Source: Arthrobacter sp. B1I2
Lineage (GTDB): Bacteria > Actinomycetota > Actinomycetes > Actinomycetales > Micrococcaceae
Length of the DNA stretch: 64,000 bases
NCBI RefSeq assembly: GCF_030816485.1
Contig: NZ_JAUSYC010000001.1
Coordinates: forward strand, 3,658,001-3,722,000
Direction: 5' to 3'
Shown here: in pieces, positions 1-9,286 of the stretch
Layout: the number at the start of each line of letters is the position of its first letter
Numbering within the stretch: the first letter of the stretch is position 1
The notes under the pieces: generated by a model
Databases searched by the model: none
The model's input: only the letters and a program-made list of their open reading frames with translations
What the model was told of the DNA's origin: nothing
Made by a program: the position numbers and the translations under genes

Positions 1-123
1 CGCCGTTCGTTCTGCTCCCTAGGTTACAGCGCCCGACACGGTATTCGACGGAACTTGACTTTCCGCGAATGTTGAGCCTTGACCCTCTAGCTGAGGTCGA
101 AGGTTGAAGCGAGGGGGAATGCG

Positions 124-158
124 AAACCGCCCCCGCAGCGTGGCTGCAGGGGCGGTTT
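124..158 (-). terminator. Terminator hairpin downstream of dctA
   Basis: Arms 124-138 and 144-158 pair over 14 of 15 positions around a 5-nt loop. The hairpin starts 23 bases past the dctA stop codon. Flanking AAA/TTT lets it act in either direction, but there is no long T tract. Confidence 0.7.
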
Positions 159-180
159 AGCGGGGTTGCACCGATCAGGA

Positions 181-1524
181 CTAGGCCTTGGCGGCCTGGA
201 GTGCGCCCTCTTCCTTCGGTGCCATCTCGCCGTGTCCGGGAATCATGGTCTGCTCGTCGAAGGGGACTTCGCCGGAGAGAACGCGGGTGACCTGTCCGCC
301 GTCGATCTCCTTGACCCAGGTGCCGATCAGGACCGTTGCCACGGCGTTGCCGGTGAAGTTGGTCAGCGCGCGGGCTTCGGACATGAAGCGGTCGATGCCA
401 ACGATCATGCCCACGCCGCCCAGCAGTTCGGGCCTGTGGGCCTGCAGGCCTGCTGCGAGGGTGGCCAGGCCTGCGCCGGTCACGCCGGCGGCGCCCTTGG
501 AAGCGATGATCATGAAGATCAGCAGGGAGATCTGGGCGCCGAGGTCCAGCGGGGTTCCCATGGCGTTGGCCACGAAGAGCGATGCCATGGTCAGGTAGAT
601 GGCCGTGCCGTCCAGGTTGAAGGAGTAGCCGGTGGGAACGGTCACGCCGACGACCGGCTTGGAGACGCCCAGGTGTTCCATCTTTGCGATCAGTCGCGGC
701 AGTGCGGCCTCGGAGGACGAGGTGGAGAAGATCAGGAGGTATTCGCGGGCCAGGTACTTCATCAGCTTGAAGATGTTGACGCCGGCCACCACCTGCAGGA
801 GTCCGCCGAGGATAACCACGATGAAGAGTGCGCAGGTGATGTAGAAGGCAATCATGAGGGTGAACATGCTGATGATTGCCTGGAAGCCGGTTGCGCCCAC
901 GACGGCGGCGATGGCACCGAAGGCGCCTACCGGAGCCAGCCACATGATCATGATCAGGATGCGGAACACGAGGGCCTGGCCGTGGCCGACGGCCTTGAGG
1001 ATCGGCGCGCCCTGGGCGCCCATCTTCTGCAGCGCGAAGCCAACCAGGATAGCTGCCAGCAGGGTGGGCAGGACGGGAACGTCACCGGGGATGATTCCCA
1101 GCAGGAAGTCCACGGTGCTGTCCGTGGCGGCCTTTTTGTTCGGGTCGTACGGAGTCAGCTTCAGGCCCTCACCCGGGTGGATGATGTTTCCCACGACAAG
1201 GCCGATGGCCAGGGCGAAGGTTGACATGACGATGAAGTAGCCGAGCGCCAGGCCGCCGACCTTACCGACGGTGGCCGCCTTGGCGATGGAGCCGATGCCC
1301 AGGACGATGGTGCAGAAGATGACCGGCGCGATCATCATCTTGATGAGTTTGATGAAGCCGTCGCCCAGGGGCTTGAGGGACTTGCCCACCTCCGGGAACA
1401 GCAGGCCAACGGCCGCACCCAGAATCACGGCGACGATGACGGCAATGTAAAGGTAGTGCGATTTGTCCAGGCCTTTGCGCCGCGTCTTCACGGTGTCAAG
1501 GGACTCTCCTCGTTGAGAAGCCAT
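181..1524 (-). CDS. dctA: C4-dicarboxylate:cation symporter DctA
   Basis: A 447-residue inner-membrane symporter of the DAACS family that would import succinate, fumarate and malate with Na+ or H+. The serine-rich re-entrant loop STSSSEAALPRL and the helix motif NLDGTAIYLTMASLF, both typical of this family, are present, as are many hydrophobic segments. The frame is open 40 codons further upstream, but the ATG at 1524 (MASQRGES) is chosen because AAGGAGA lies just before it. The gene is divergent from a CitA/CitB-type two-component pair that probably controls it. The family is clear; the exact substrate is inferred. Confidence 0.93.
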   Translation of the reverse strand: MASQRGESLDTVKTRRKGLDKSHYLYIAVIVAVILGAAVGLLFPEVGKSLKPLGDGFIKLIKMMIAPVIFCTIVLGIGSIAKAATVGKVGGLALGYFIVMSTFALAIGLVVGNIIHPGEGLKLTPYDPNKKAATDSTVDFLLGIIPGDVPVLPTLLAAILVGFALQKMGAQGAPILKAVGHGQALVFRILIMIMWLAPVGAFGAIAAVVGATGFQAIISMFTLMIAFYITCALFIVVILGGLLQVVAGVNIFKLMKYLAREYLLIFSTSSSEAALPRLIAKMEHLGVSKPVVGVTVPTGYSFNLDGTAIYLTMASLFVANAMGTPLDLGAQISLLIFMIIASKGAAGVTGAGLATLAAGLQAHRPELLGGVGMIVGIDRFMSEARALTNFTGNAVATVLIGTWVKEIDGGQVTRVLSGEVPFDEQTMIPGHGEMAPKEEGALQAAKA

Positions 1525-1578
1525 GATGTGTCTCCTTATGGATAATCTGATAGACGCTGGCGCACAGTCTCTGGGCTC

Positions 1579-1599
1579 ATCACGTCCTTGCGGTGTGAT
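1579..1599. promoter_or_regulatory. Inverted repeat ATCAC-N11-GTGAT between dctA and the sensor kinase
   Basis: A 5-bp dyad lies in the 158-bp divergent intergenic region. It could be a response-regulator site or part of a CRP-like site. The assignment is weak because the arms are short. Confidence 0.3.
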
Positions 1600-1618
1600 A
1601 TCCATCATTGGGTACGCC

Positions 1619-1632
1619 GTGATCCAGCTCAC
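1619..1632. promoter_or_regulatory. CRP/GlxR-like operator
   Basis: The sequence GTGATCCAGCTCAC is a perfect GTGA-N6-TCAC dyad, the core expected for CRP-family regulators such as actinobacterial GlxR. It lies between dctA and the divergent kinase gene, where catabolite control of dicarboxylate uptake would make sense. Function is inferred from the motif and position only. Confidence 0.5.
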
Positions 1633-1682
1633 CGTTGCGTTCATATTGGTCGCGGCACATACAGGGTCAAAGGGAGGCAGCC

Positions 1683-3317
1683 ATGATCCACCGCTGGAGT
1701 ATCGCCCGCCGGCTCTTCCTGGCGAACCTGCTGATCGTCGTGTCCTTTATAGCCATCGTGGGAACCGCCGCCTATGTGGATGCGCGGGACAGGACATATG
1801 ACGAGGCCGGCCGCCGGATGGAAGGGGTGGCCGCCTCCATCGCCGCCAATCCCCTGGTGCTGGAGGCAGCTGCCACGCCGGACCCGTCCGCCCTCCTGCA
1901 GCCCTACGCCAGGGATGTCACCGCCGCAGCCGGCGTTGACTTCATTACCATCATGGCTCCCGACCGGACCCGCTGGACGCATCCCCGGGGTGAGGAGCTG
2001 GGCCGGCCCTATATAGGCTCCATCGACGAAGCGCTGCGCGGCCATGCCTTCACCGAAGTCACGGCAGGGACCCTGGGCCCCTCCGTCCGGACCATAGTCC
2101 CCGTCAAGGATTCCGCGGGCACGGTGAAGGCGCTGGTGGCGGTAGGTGTCACCGTCCGCAGCATCGATATCGCATTCGCCGGACGCCTCCCTGTCCTGCT
2201 GGCCGTCGGCATAGCCCTTCTGGTGGGCGGGTCCCTCGCGTCGTGGCTGCTCGGCAGGTACCTGCGGCGGGTAACCAGAGGGTGGGGTCCGGAACAGCTG
2301 GCGCAATTGTTCGCCTACTACGAATCGGTGCTGCACTCGGTCCGGGAAGGCCTCATCCTCATCGATGCCAGGAAGCGTGTGGTGATGTACAACGACCAGG
2401 CCGCCGAGCTGCTGGGCCTGCCCGAGACCGGCAGCAATGATCCCACCCGGCCACCGTCGCTGGCAGACCTTCCCCTGGACACCGAACTGCGCCGCCTGTT
2501 CGATTCCGGACGAACCACCAAGGACGAGATGGTCCTGACCGGCTCCCGCGTGCTGGTGGTCAACCAGGGACCGGCCAGGGGTCCTGAGTCCCCGGGGATG
2601 CGCGGGAAGGTCCCTGTATACGGAACGGTGGCCACCCTCCGGGACCGGACGGAGATCGAGGCGCTGGGCAACGAACTGCAGACCATGCGGACCCTTTCCG
2701 ACGCGCTGCGTGCCCAGACCCACGAACACGCCAACCGGCTGCACACGATGGTTTCGCTGCTGGAACTGGGCCGGACCGGGGAAGCCCTCGACTTTGCCAC
2801 CCAGGACCTGGCGCTGAGCCAGCGGCTGACGGATGACATGGTGAGCTCGATCGATGAACCGGTGGTTGGCGCACTGGTGATGGGGAAGGTGGCCGAGGCC
2901 CACGAACGCGGCGTCCAGCTGGATGTGTCCACCCTGGGCTCGGGCACGGCGCCCGGGTTGGCCGTCCAGGACCTGGTGACAATCCTGGGGAACCTGCTGG
3001 ACAACGCCATCGACGCTGCCGCCGATGCCCCGCCTCCCCGGAATGTGGTTTTGGCGCTGGAGGCGGATGAGGAAGGACTGGACATCGCCGTGTCCGATTC
3101 CGGCACACCCATCGACGCGGCCGACGCAGAAAAGATCTTCCGGCACGGATTCAGCACCAAGCCTGCGGGGGCCGGGGGCCGCGGCATTGGCCTGGCACTG
3201 GTCCGGCAGGCCGTGCAGCGTTTGGGCGGTACGCTGGCCATCAATGGCCGGCGGGGTGCCAAGTTCGAAGTATTCCTGCCCGCAGCGGTGTCCGCGGAGA
3301 AGGAGCACAGACAGTGA
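1683..3317 (+). CDS. Sensor histidine kinase, CitA/DcuS type
   Basis: A 544-residue membrane sensor kinase. One transmembrane helix (about 10-32) precedes an extracytoplasmic PAS-like sensor domain. A second helix (about 183-205, LLAVGIALLVGGSLASWLLG) is followed by a cytoplasmic PAS domain and a SpoOB-type dimerisation segment containing THEHANRLHTMVSLLELG. The ATPase domain shows NLLDNAIDAA (N box) and GRGIGLALVRQAV (G box). The ATG at 1683 is chosen over the upstream frame because GGGAGG precedes it. It ends in a GTGA overlap with the response regulator, so the two are co-translated. Divergence from dctA suggests it senses C4-dicarboxylates or citrate. Confidence 0.9.
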   Translation: MIHRWSIARRLFLANLLIVVSFIAIVGTAAYVDARDRTYDEAGRRMEGVAASIAANPLVLEAAATPDPSALLQPYARDVTAAAGVDFITIMAPDRTRWTHPRGEELGRPYIGSIDEALRGHAFTEVTAGTLGPSVRTIVPVKDSAGTVKALVAVGVTVRSIDIAFAGRLPVLLAVGIALLVGGSLASWLLGRYLRRVTRGWGPEQLAQLFAYYESVLHSVREGLILIDARKRVVMYNDQAAELLGLPETGSNDPTRPPSLADLPLDTELRRLFDSGRTTKDEMVLTGSRVLVVNQGPARGPESPGMRGKVPVYGTVATLRDRTEIEALGNELQTMRTLSDALRAQTHEHANRLHTMVSLLELGRTGEALDFATQDLALSQRLTDDMVSSIDEPVVGALVMGKVAEAHERGVQLDVSTLGSGTAPGLAVQDLVTILGNLLDNAIDAAADAPPPRNVVLALEADEEGLDIAVSDSGTPIDAADAEKIFRHGFSTKPAGAGGRGIGLALVRQAVQRLGGTLAINGRRGAKFEVFLPAAVSAEKEHRQ

Positions 3318-4027
3318 GCAACATCCGGGTCCTCGTCGTCGAAGACGAGGCCATCGCCTCGGCAGCCCATGCGGCGTACGTGGCGCGGCTGGACGGATTC
3401 GAGCTCGCCGGGACAGCTCCCGACGGCCAGTCGGCGCTGCGGCTGCTGAATGAATTCATGGCTGCGGGAGAGCCGGTGGAACTGGTCCTGCTGGACATGA
3501 ACCTGCCCGACCTGCACGGGCTGGACATAGCCCGGCGGATGCGTTCGGCGGGGATCCTGGCGGACATTATCGCCATCACCGCCGTGCGCGAACTGGCAAT
3601 CGTCCGCAGCGCCGTGGCGATCGGCGTAGTCCAGTACCTGATCAAGCCCTTCACGTTCGCCACATTCTCCGACAAGCTGGAAAACTACCGCCAGTTCCGG
3701 CAGCAACTGGCGGGTTCGAGTGCTGGTGGAGGCAAGGGGGGTGCATCCCAAAGCGAGGTGGACCGGGCCTTTGCCAGCCTCCGGGCACCGTCCGAACTCC
3801 CGCTCCCCAAGGGCCTTTCCACCTCGACGCTCGATTCCGTCCAGGAGTTTCTCCGCCGGCAACCCGAAGCCGTGTCCGCCACCGAGGTCATGGACGCCCT
3901 GGGGATGTCGCGGGTAACGGCGCGGCGCTACCTCGAATACCTTGCCGATGCCGGCACTGTCTCCCGGACCGCCCGCTACGGCACCCCCGGCAGGCCCGAG
4001 AACGAGTACCGCTGGAACGCCCGCTGA
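3314..4027 (+). CDS. Response regulator, CitB/DcuR type
   Basis: A 237-residue partner of the preceding kinase. The receiver domain has acidic residues VVEDEA near the N terminus, phospho-acceptor Asp61 in LVLLDMNLP, and the conserved Lys in YLIKPF. The C-terminal DNA-binding region (about 185-235) carries a helix-turn-helix, EVMDALGMSRVTARRYLEYL, of the CitB/DctR class. The start is GTG at 3314, sharing GTGA with the kinase stop; AAGGAG lies upstream. It probably activates dctA when dicarboxylate is present. Confidence 0.9.
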   Translation: MSNIRVLVVEDEAIASAAHAAYVARLDGFELAGTAPDGQSALRLLNEFMAAGEPVELVLLDMNLPDLHGLDIARRMRSAGILADIIAITAVRELAIVRSAVAIGVVQYLIKPFTFATFSDKLENYRQFRQQLAGSSAGGGKGGASQSEVDRAFASLRAPSELPLPKGLSTSTLDSVQEFLRRQPEAVSATEVMDALGMSRVTARRYLEYLADAGTVSRTARYGTPGRPENEYRWNAR

Positions 4028-4060
4028 GCCGCTGCGGGGTTGAACGCCCAGGCTGTGCCC

Positions 4061-5965
4061 TCAGCCGGCTTCTGCTTTGCTGACCCGAAGCGCTCCGATG
4101 AGCTGGTCGATGACCCCCGGATCTTCGATCGTGGAGGGCACCGTGTACTCCTCGCCGTCCGCTATCTGGCGCATGGTCTTGCGGAGGATCTTGCCGGAAC
4201 GTGTCTTGGGCAGGGCCTCCACCACCGTCACCTGCTTGAAGTCGGCAACCGCACCAATGTCCCGCCGGACCAATGCCACCAGGTCCTTGGCCAGGAGGTC
4301 TTCGGGGATGTCGACGCCGGATTTGAGCACCACATAGCCGCTGGGTCGCTGGCCCTTGAGGGAATCGGCGAGGCCGACCACCGCGCACTCGGCCACTGCC
4401 GGATGCTGGCCAATCACCTGTTCGATGGCGCCAGTGGAGAGCCGGTGTCCTGCAACGTTGATGATGTCGTCGGTGCGGCCCATGACAAACAGGTACCCGT
4501 CCTCATCGCGGAATCCGGAGTCGCCGGTGGCGTAGCAGCCCTCGAAGGCCTGCAGGTAGGAGGAAATAAAGCGTTCGTCGTTTCTCCAAAGCGTGGTGAG
4601 GGTGCCGGGCGGCAGCGGCAGTCCCAGCACGATGTTGCCCTCGGCGCCGGGTGCCACCTCCCCGCCCGCGCCGTCGAGAATCTGCAGCCTGTATCCGGGC
4701 ATTGGAACGGTCGGGGAGCCGGCTTTGATGGGCAGCTGCTCCAGGCCGCGCGGGTTGGCGCAGATGGCCCAGCCGGTCTCGGTCTGCCACCAGTGGTCAA
4801 CCACCGGCACTCCGAGGACCCGGGATGCCCAGTGGAACGTGTCCGTGTCCAGCCGCTCCCCTGCCGTGAACAGGGTCCGCAGGCTGGAGACGTCGTAGTT
4901 TTCCAGATGCGACGCCTCCGGATCAGCCTTGCGGATGGCCCGCAGCGCCGTGGGGGCGGTGAACAGAACGTTCACCTTGTGGTCCTGGACCACGCGCCAG
5001 AACGCGCCGGCGTCGGGCGTGCCAACGGGTTTTCCTTCGTACATCACCGTAGTGGCGCCGGCGAGCAGCGGCCCGTACACGATGTACGAATGTCCCACCA
5101 CCCAGCCCACGTCCGAGGCGGTCCACATCACGTCCCCGGGACCGACGTCGTAGATGTTCTCCAGCGTCCAGCGCAGGGCGACGGCGTGGCCGCCGTTGTC
5201 CCGCACCACCCCTTTGGGCGTGCCCGTGGTTCCGGAGGTGTAGAGGATGTAGAGCGGGTCCGTGGCCTTCACGTCAACAGGAGCTGCAGGCTCTGCGGCG
5301 GCTATTGCCGCGTCCCAGTCCAGCCAGCCGGGGTGGTCCGCCGCCCCCGACGCGAAGCCGGCCCGCTCCTTGACCAGCACGGGGATGTCCGGGCTGCCTG
5401 CCAGCTTGAGCGCCTCGGCGACGGCGGGCAGGTACTCGATCCGGCGGGAGGGCTCGATTCCGCCGGACGCGGTGACCACCGCGGCGGGTGCTGCGTCCCG
5501 GATCCGGGCCGCGAGCTCCTTGGGCGCAAAGCCCCCGAAGACCACAGAATGGATGGCGCCGAGCCGGGCCGTGGCCAACATGGCGATCGCGGCTTCCGGG
5601 ATCATCGGCATGTAGATCACCACCCGGTCCCCCTTGCCCACGCCGTGGCTGCGCAGCACACCGGCAAAGCGCGCCACTATGTCAGTGAGCTGGGAGTACG
5701 TGTAGCGCTGCCGGGTTCCCAGCATGGCGGAGTCATGGATCAGGGCATCCTGCTCCCCCCGGCCTTCGGCGACGTGCCGGTCCAGGGCGTTGTAGCAGGT
5801 GTTCAGTACCCCGTCCGGAAACCAGCTGTAAAGCGGAGCCCGGCTGGAATCCAGTGCCCGGCCCGGCGGCGAGCTCCAGTGGATCTTTTCAGCCGCTTCC
5901 AGCCAAAAGCCCTCGGGCTGTTCAACACTGCGCTGGTAGCTGTCCCGGTAGCTGTTGCTGGCCAT
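4061..5965 (-). CDS. prpE: Propionyl-CoA synthetase PrpE
   Basis: A 634-residue AMP-forming acyl-CoA synthetase that activates propionate to propionyl-CoA. The A3 phosphate loop YTSGTTGTPKG (242-252) runs into VVRDNGGHAVAL, a signature of PrpE rather than of acetyl-CoA synthetase. The catalytic A10 lysine is Lys592 in PKTRSGKILRK. Length is normal for the family. It is transcribed away from gntR-prpDBC and shares with it an intergenic region holding two TGTATACA operators, which links it to the methylcitrate cycle. A short-chain acyl-CoA synthetase of other specificity is the alternative. Confidence 0.9.
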   Translation of the reverse strand: MASNSYRDSYQRSVEQPEGFWLEAAEKIHWSSPPGRALDSSRAPLYSWFPDGVLNTCYNALDRHVAEGRGEQDALIHDSAMLGTRQRYTYSQLTDIVARFAGVLRSHGVGKGDRVVIYMPMIPEAAIAMLATARLGAIHSVVFGGFAPKELAARIRDAAPAAVVTASGGIEPSRRIEYLPAVAEALKLAGSPDIPVLVKERAGFASGAADHPGWLDWDAAIAAAEPAAPVDVKATDPLYILYTSGTTGTPKGVVRDNGGHAVALRWTLENIYDVGPGDVMWTASDVGWVVGHSYIVYGPLLAGATTVMYEGKPVGTPDAGAFWRVVQDHKVNVLFTAPTALRAIRKADPEASHLENYDVSSLRTLFTAGERLDTDTFHWASRVLGVPVVDHWWQTETGWAICANPRGLEQLPIKAGSPTVPMPGYRLQILDGAGGEVAPGAEGNIVLGLPLPPGTLTTLWRNDERFISSYLQAFEGCYATGDSGFRDEDGYLFVMGRTDDIINVAGHRLSTGAIEQVIGQHPAVAECAVVGLADSLKGQRPSGYVVLKSGVDIPEDLLAKDLVALVRRDIGAVADFKQVTVVEALPKTRSGKILRKTMRQIADGEEYTVPSTIEDPGVIDQLIGALRVSKAEAG

Positions 5966-6036
5966 AGCATGATCCCGTCCACGACGTTGTGATGCAGCTC
6001 ATGGTAGCGGGAGCCGCAGCCGCCCACAAGAGCGGA

Positions 6037-6044
6037 TGTATACA
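6037..6044. promoter_or_regulatory. GntR-type operator site 1 (TGTATACA)
   Basis: A perfect 8-bp palindrome, extended as ATGTATACAAG, fitting the known GntR-family half-site pattern yGT-AC. It lies 72 bp upstream of the prpE start codon. It is spaced exactly 63 bp from site 2. Confidence 0.65.
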
Positions 6045-6099
6045 AGAAAGGCACCAGGACCGTCCCTCATTGCGATTCTTCCCTATGTAGGCGAGTCTA

Positions 6100-6107
6100 T
6101 GTATACA
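6100..6107. promoter_or_regulatory. GntR-type operator site 2 (TGTATACA)
   Basis: An identical palindrome to site 1, extended as ATGTATACACT, 32 bp upstream of the gntR start codon. The position fits autorepression of gntR-prpDBC. Confidence 0.65.
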
Positions 6108-6138
6108 CTGGTGCAGTCAGCCGAGGAAGGAGACCGCC

Positions 6139-6795
6139 GTGCGCGCCAGCGACAAGGCATATGCCGCCCTGCGCGACGACATCATTGAATGGCGCCTGGC
6201 GCCCGGGACGGTCCTTGCGGAGGTGGAACAGTCCGAGCGCCTCGGCGTCTCTCGCACGCCGCTCCGGGAAGCCCTGGGCCGCCTCACCGCGGAAGGGCTC
6301 ACGACGGCGGGCGGCCGCGGCGTCGTCGTCAGCGGCATCTCCCTTGACGACATCGACGAACTGTTCGAACTCCGGGAAACCCTCGAAGGCAGGGCGGCGG
6401 CGTTGGCCGCCAGGCGCGGCGACCCCGCCACGTTCGAGTGCCTGCAGCGCGAACTGCTCCGGGCTCCGGAACTGATCAGCGGCGGCGACCCAGCCCTCCA
6501 TGAGTACTACGAACTGGTGGGCCGGCTGGACTCAGCCATCGACGCCGCTATTTCCAACTCCTACCTCGCCCAGGCCATGCGGAGCCTGCGCGTGCATCTG
6601 GTCCGGATCCGCCGGCTTGCGGCCGACGACGCCTGCCGCCTCACTGCCGCAGCCGCCGAGCATGCCGCCATCGCGGAGGCCATCGCGGCCGGCAATCCGA
6701 AGCTCGCCGAGGCGGCCACCATCGTCCACCTGCACCGAAGCCTCTCCCACATCAAAGCAACCCACGAATCCCACCAAAAGGAGCACCATGGTTAA
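6139..6795 (+). CDS. GntR/FCD-family regulator of the propionate cluster
   Basis: A 218-residue regulator. The N-terminal winged helix (about 1-70) includes [21 protein letters not shown], the classic GntR recognition region. The C-terminal all-helical FCD ligand domain begins near [21 protein letters not shown]. The start is GTG at 6139, with AAGGAG upstream. It overlaps prpD by 8 bp, so it heads the operon. The two TGTATACA sites upstream make it the likely autoregulated repressor of both prpE and prpDBC. The likely inducer is a methylcitrate-cycle intermediate (inference). Confidence 0.9.
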   Translation: MRASDKAYAALRDDIIEWRLAPGTVLAEVEQSERLGVSRTPLREALGRLTAEGLTTAGGRGVVVSGISLDDIDELFELRETLEGRAAALAARRGDPATFECLQRELLRAPELISGGDPALHEYYELVGRLDSAIDAAISNSYLAQAMRSLRVHLVRIRRLAADDACRLTAAAAEHAAIAEAIAAGNPKLAEAATIVHLHRSLSHIKATHESHQKEHHG

Positions 6796-8308
6796 GGAAC
6801 ACCACGTCCGCGTTTACAAGAGCGAAGAAAACCTGGCCCGTGAGGACCAGCTCGCCTACAAGATCGCGCAGGTTGCGGCGGACCCTGTGGCTGTGTCTGA
6901 CGAAGTGACTGACATGGTGATCAACCGCGTCATCGACAATGCCTCGGTGGCCATCGCCTCCCTCAACCGGGGTCCCATCGTCGCAGCCCGCGCCCAGGCA
7001 CTGACCCATGGTCCCAGCACCGGGGGCAAGGGATCCAAGGTCTTCGGCATCGAGGAACGCGTGGCACCGGAATGGGCGGCCTGGGCCAACGGCGTGGCCG
7101 TCCGCGAGCTCGACTACCACGACACCTTCCTCGCCGCCGATTACTCCCATCCCGGCGACAACATTCCCCCGATTCTGGCGGTCGCCCAGCACGTCGGCGC
7201 CAGCGGCAACGACCTGGTCCGCGGCATCGCCACCGGGTACGAGATCCAGGTCAACCTGGTCAAGGCCATCTGCCTGCACAAGCACAAGATCGACCATGTG
7301 GCGCACCTGGGCCCCTCGGCCGCCGCCGGGATCGGCACCCTGCTGGGCCTCGACGTCGAAACCATCTTCCAGTCCGTGGGTCAGGCGCTGCACACCACCA
7401 CCGCCACCCGGCAGTCCCGCAAGGGCGAGATCTCCACCTGGAAGGCCCATGCCCCGGCGTTTGCCGGCAAGATGGCCATCGAATCCGCGGACCGGGCCAT
7501 GCGCGGGCAGACCTCCCCGGTGCCGATCTATGAGGGCGAAGACGGCGTCATCGCCTGGATGCTCGACGGCCCGGACGCGTCCTACCTGGTCCCGCTCCCC
7601 ACGCCCGGCGAAGCCAAGCGCGCCATCCTGGACACGTACACCAAGGAACACTCGGCCGAATACCAGGCCCAGGCCTGGATCGACCTGGCCCGCAAGCTGC
7701 ACCGCGAACACCCTGAGGTCACCAACCCGGCCAACGTCGAATCCGTGTTGATCAAGACCAGCCACCACACGCACTACGTGATCGGCTCCGGGGCCAACGA
7801 CCCCCAGAAATACAGCCCCACCGCCTCCCGGGAGACCCTGGACCACTCCATCCCGTACATCTTCACCGTGGCCCTGCAGGACGGGGCCTGGCACCACGTG
7901 GACTCCTACGCCCCGGCACGCGCCGGACGCCCGGACACCGTCGAGCTGTGGCACAAGGTGAGCACCGTGGAAGATCCGGAATGGACCCGCCGCTACCACT
8001 CCGTGGACATCGCCGAGAAGGCCTTCGGCGGCTCGGTGGAAATCACGCTCAAGGACGGCACCGTCATTACCGACCAGATCGCCGTCGCGGACGCCCACCC
8101 CTTGGGCGCCCGGCCCTTCGCCCGCGAACAGTACGTCAACAAGTTCCGTACCCTGGCCGCGGGGCTCGTGGAGGAAGCTGAAATCGAACGGTTCCTCGCC
8201 GCCGTCGAACGCCTCCCCCACCTCGCCGCCGGGGAACTGGACCAGCTCAACATCACCGCCGCCCCCGGCGTCATCGACCCCGCGGCGGCACCGAAGGGAC
8301 TCTTCTGA
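6788..8308 (+). CDS. prpD: 2-methylcitrate dehydratase PrpD
   Basis: A 506-residue MmgE/PrpD-family enzyme that dehydrates 2-methylcitrate in the methylcitrate cycle. The N-terminal helical region and the segment [19 protein letters not shown] match PrpD. The frame is open well upstream, but the ATG at 6788 ([11 protein letters not shown]) is preceded by AAAAGGAG and gives the usual family length. It overlaps the gntR stop by 8 bp and shares TGATG with prpB, so translation is coupled along the operon. Confidence 0.93.
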   Translation: MVKEHHVRVYKSEENLAREDQLAYKIAQVAADPVAVSDEVTDMVINRVIDNASVAIASLNRGPIVAARAQALTHGPSTGGKGSKVFGIEERVAPEWAAWANGVAVRELDYHDTFLAADYSHPGDNIPPILAVAQHVGASGNDLVRGIATGYEIQVNLVKAICLHKHKIDHVAHLGPSAAAGIGTLLGLDVETIFQSVGQALHTTTATRQSRKGEISTWKAHAPAFAGKMAIESADRAMRGQTSPVPIYEGEDGVIAWMLDGPDASYLVPLPTPGEAKRAILDTYTKEHSAEYQAQAWIDLARKLHREHPEVTNPANVESVLIKTSHHTHYVIGSGANDPQKYSPTASRETLDHSIPYIFTVALQDGAWHHVDSYAPARAGRPDTVELWHKVSTVEDPEWTRRYHSVDIAEKAFGGSVEITLKDGTVITDQIAVADAHPLGARPFAREQYVNKFRTLAAGLVEEAEIERFLAAVERLPHLAAGELDQLNITAAPGVIDPAAAPKGLF

Positions 8309-9210
8309 TGCTGTACTCGAAGACCACACCGGAGCAGAAGCGGATCCGATTCCGGGAACTGCTGTCCTCAGGGACCATCCAGCAGTTCCCCGGCGCGTTC
8401 AACCCGCTCTCGGCCCGGCTGATCGAGGAAAAAGGCTTCGCCGGCGTCTACATCTCCGGCGCCGTCCTGGCCAACGACCTCGGCCTGCCGGACATCGGCC
8501 TGACCACGCTCACGGAGGTGGCTACCCGCGCCGGGCAGATCGCCCGCATGACGGACCTGCCCTCGATCGTTGACGCGGATACCGGCTTCGGTGAACCCAT
8601 GAACGTGGCGCGGACCGTCCAGGAGCTCGAAAACGCGGGCCTTGCCGGCTGCCATATCGAGGACCAGTTCAACCCCAAGCGCTGCGGCCACCTGGACGGC
8701 AAGAATGTGGTGGACCTCGACACCGCCACCAAACGCATCCGCGCCGCAGCGGACGCCCGGCGGGACCCCAACTTCCTGATCATGGCACGCACCGATATCC
8801 GCGCTACGGACGGGCTGGAAGCCGCGCAACAGCGCGCCAAGGCCCTCGTTGAAGCCGGCGCGGACGCGATCTTCCCGGAAGCCATGAAGGACCTCACTGA
8901 ATTTCAGGCCATCCGGGACGCGGTGGACGTGCCGATCCTGGCCAACATGACCGAATTCGGCAAAAGCGACCTCTTCACGGTGGATGAGCTGGCCGACGTC
9001 GGGGTGAACATGGTGATCTATCCGGTGACGCTGCTCCGTAGTGCCATGGGCGCTGCTGAGCGTACTCTGGAATCGATCAAATCCGACGGCTCCCAGGAGG
9101 CACAGGTTCCAAGCATGCTGACCCGTGCCAGGCTCTACGACCTCGTTGACTATGAGGCCTACAACCGCTTTGACACTGGCGTGTTCAATTTCCAAATCCC
9201 CGGAACGTGA
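8308..9210 (+). CDS. prpB: 2-methylisocitrate lyase PrpB
   Basis: A 300-residue isocitrate lyase/PEP mutase-family enzyme cleaving 2-methylisocitrate into pyruvate and succinate. The catalytic KRCGH motif (124-128, Cys126) and the Mg2+-binding VDADTGFG (88-95) are intact. The ATG overlaps the prpD stop by one base (TGATG). The short length and KRCGH context fit PrpB rather than the longer AceA isocitrate lyase. Confidence 0.95.
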   Translation: MLYSKTTPEQKRIRFRELLSSGTIQQFPGAFNPLSARLIEEKGFAGVYISGAVLANDLGLPDIGLTTLTEVATRAGQIARMTDLPSIVDADTGFGEPMNVARTVQELENAGLAGCHIEDQFNPKRCGHLDGKNVVDLDTATKRIRAAADARRDPNFLIMARTDIRATDGLEAAQQRAKALVEAGADAIFPEAMKDLTEFQAIRDAVDVPILANMTEFGKSDLFTVDELADVGVNMVIYPVTLLRSAMGAAERTLESIKSDGSQEAQVPSMLTRARLYDLVDYEAYNRFDTGVFNFQIPGT

Positions 9211-9286
9211 CAGCCGGCACCTGCCATCCAACCGGAAAGCCGGCCGCGGCCGGATAAACAGGCTTTAGGAACAAAGGAGTTTCAGC

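Noticed and set aside
77..103. MerR-like dyad CCTTGACC...GGTCGAAGG near the left edge
   Set aside because: The inverted repeat is imperfect and no -10 box lies at the 19-20 bp spacing expected of MerR promoters; no adjacent regulator gene is visible.
119..160. 13-codon frame after GAGGGGG near the left edge
   Set aside because: It coincides with the dctA terminator hairpin and is too short to support.
2318..3862. Long minus-strand frame opposite the two-component genes
   Set aside because: It spans two real genes on the other strand and shows no family motif.
4040..5992. Long plus-strand frame (650 codons) opposite prpE
   Set aside because: It is the antisense shadow of a fully conserved gene, with Gly/Val/His-rich composition typical of reversed GC-rich codons and no recognisable domain.
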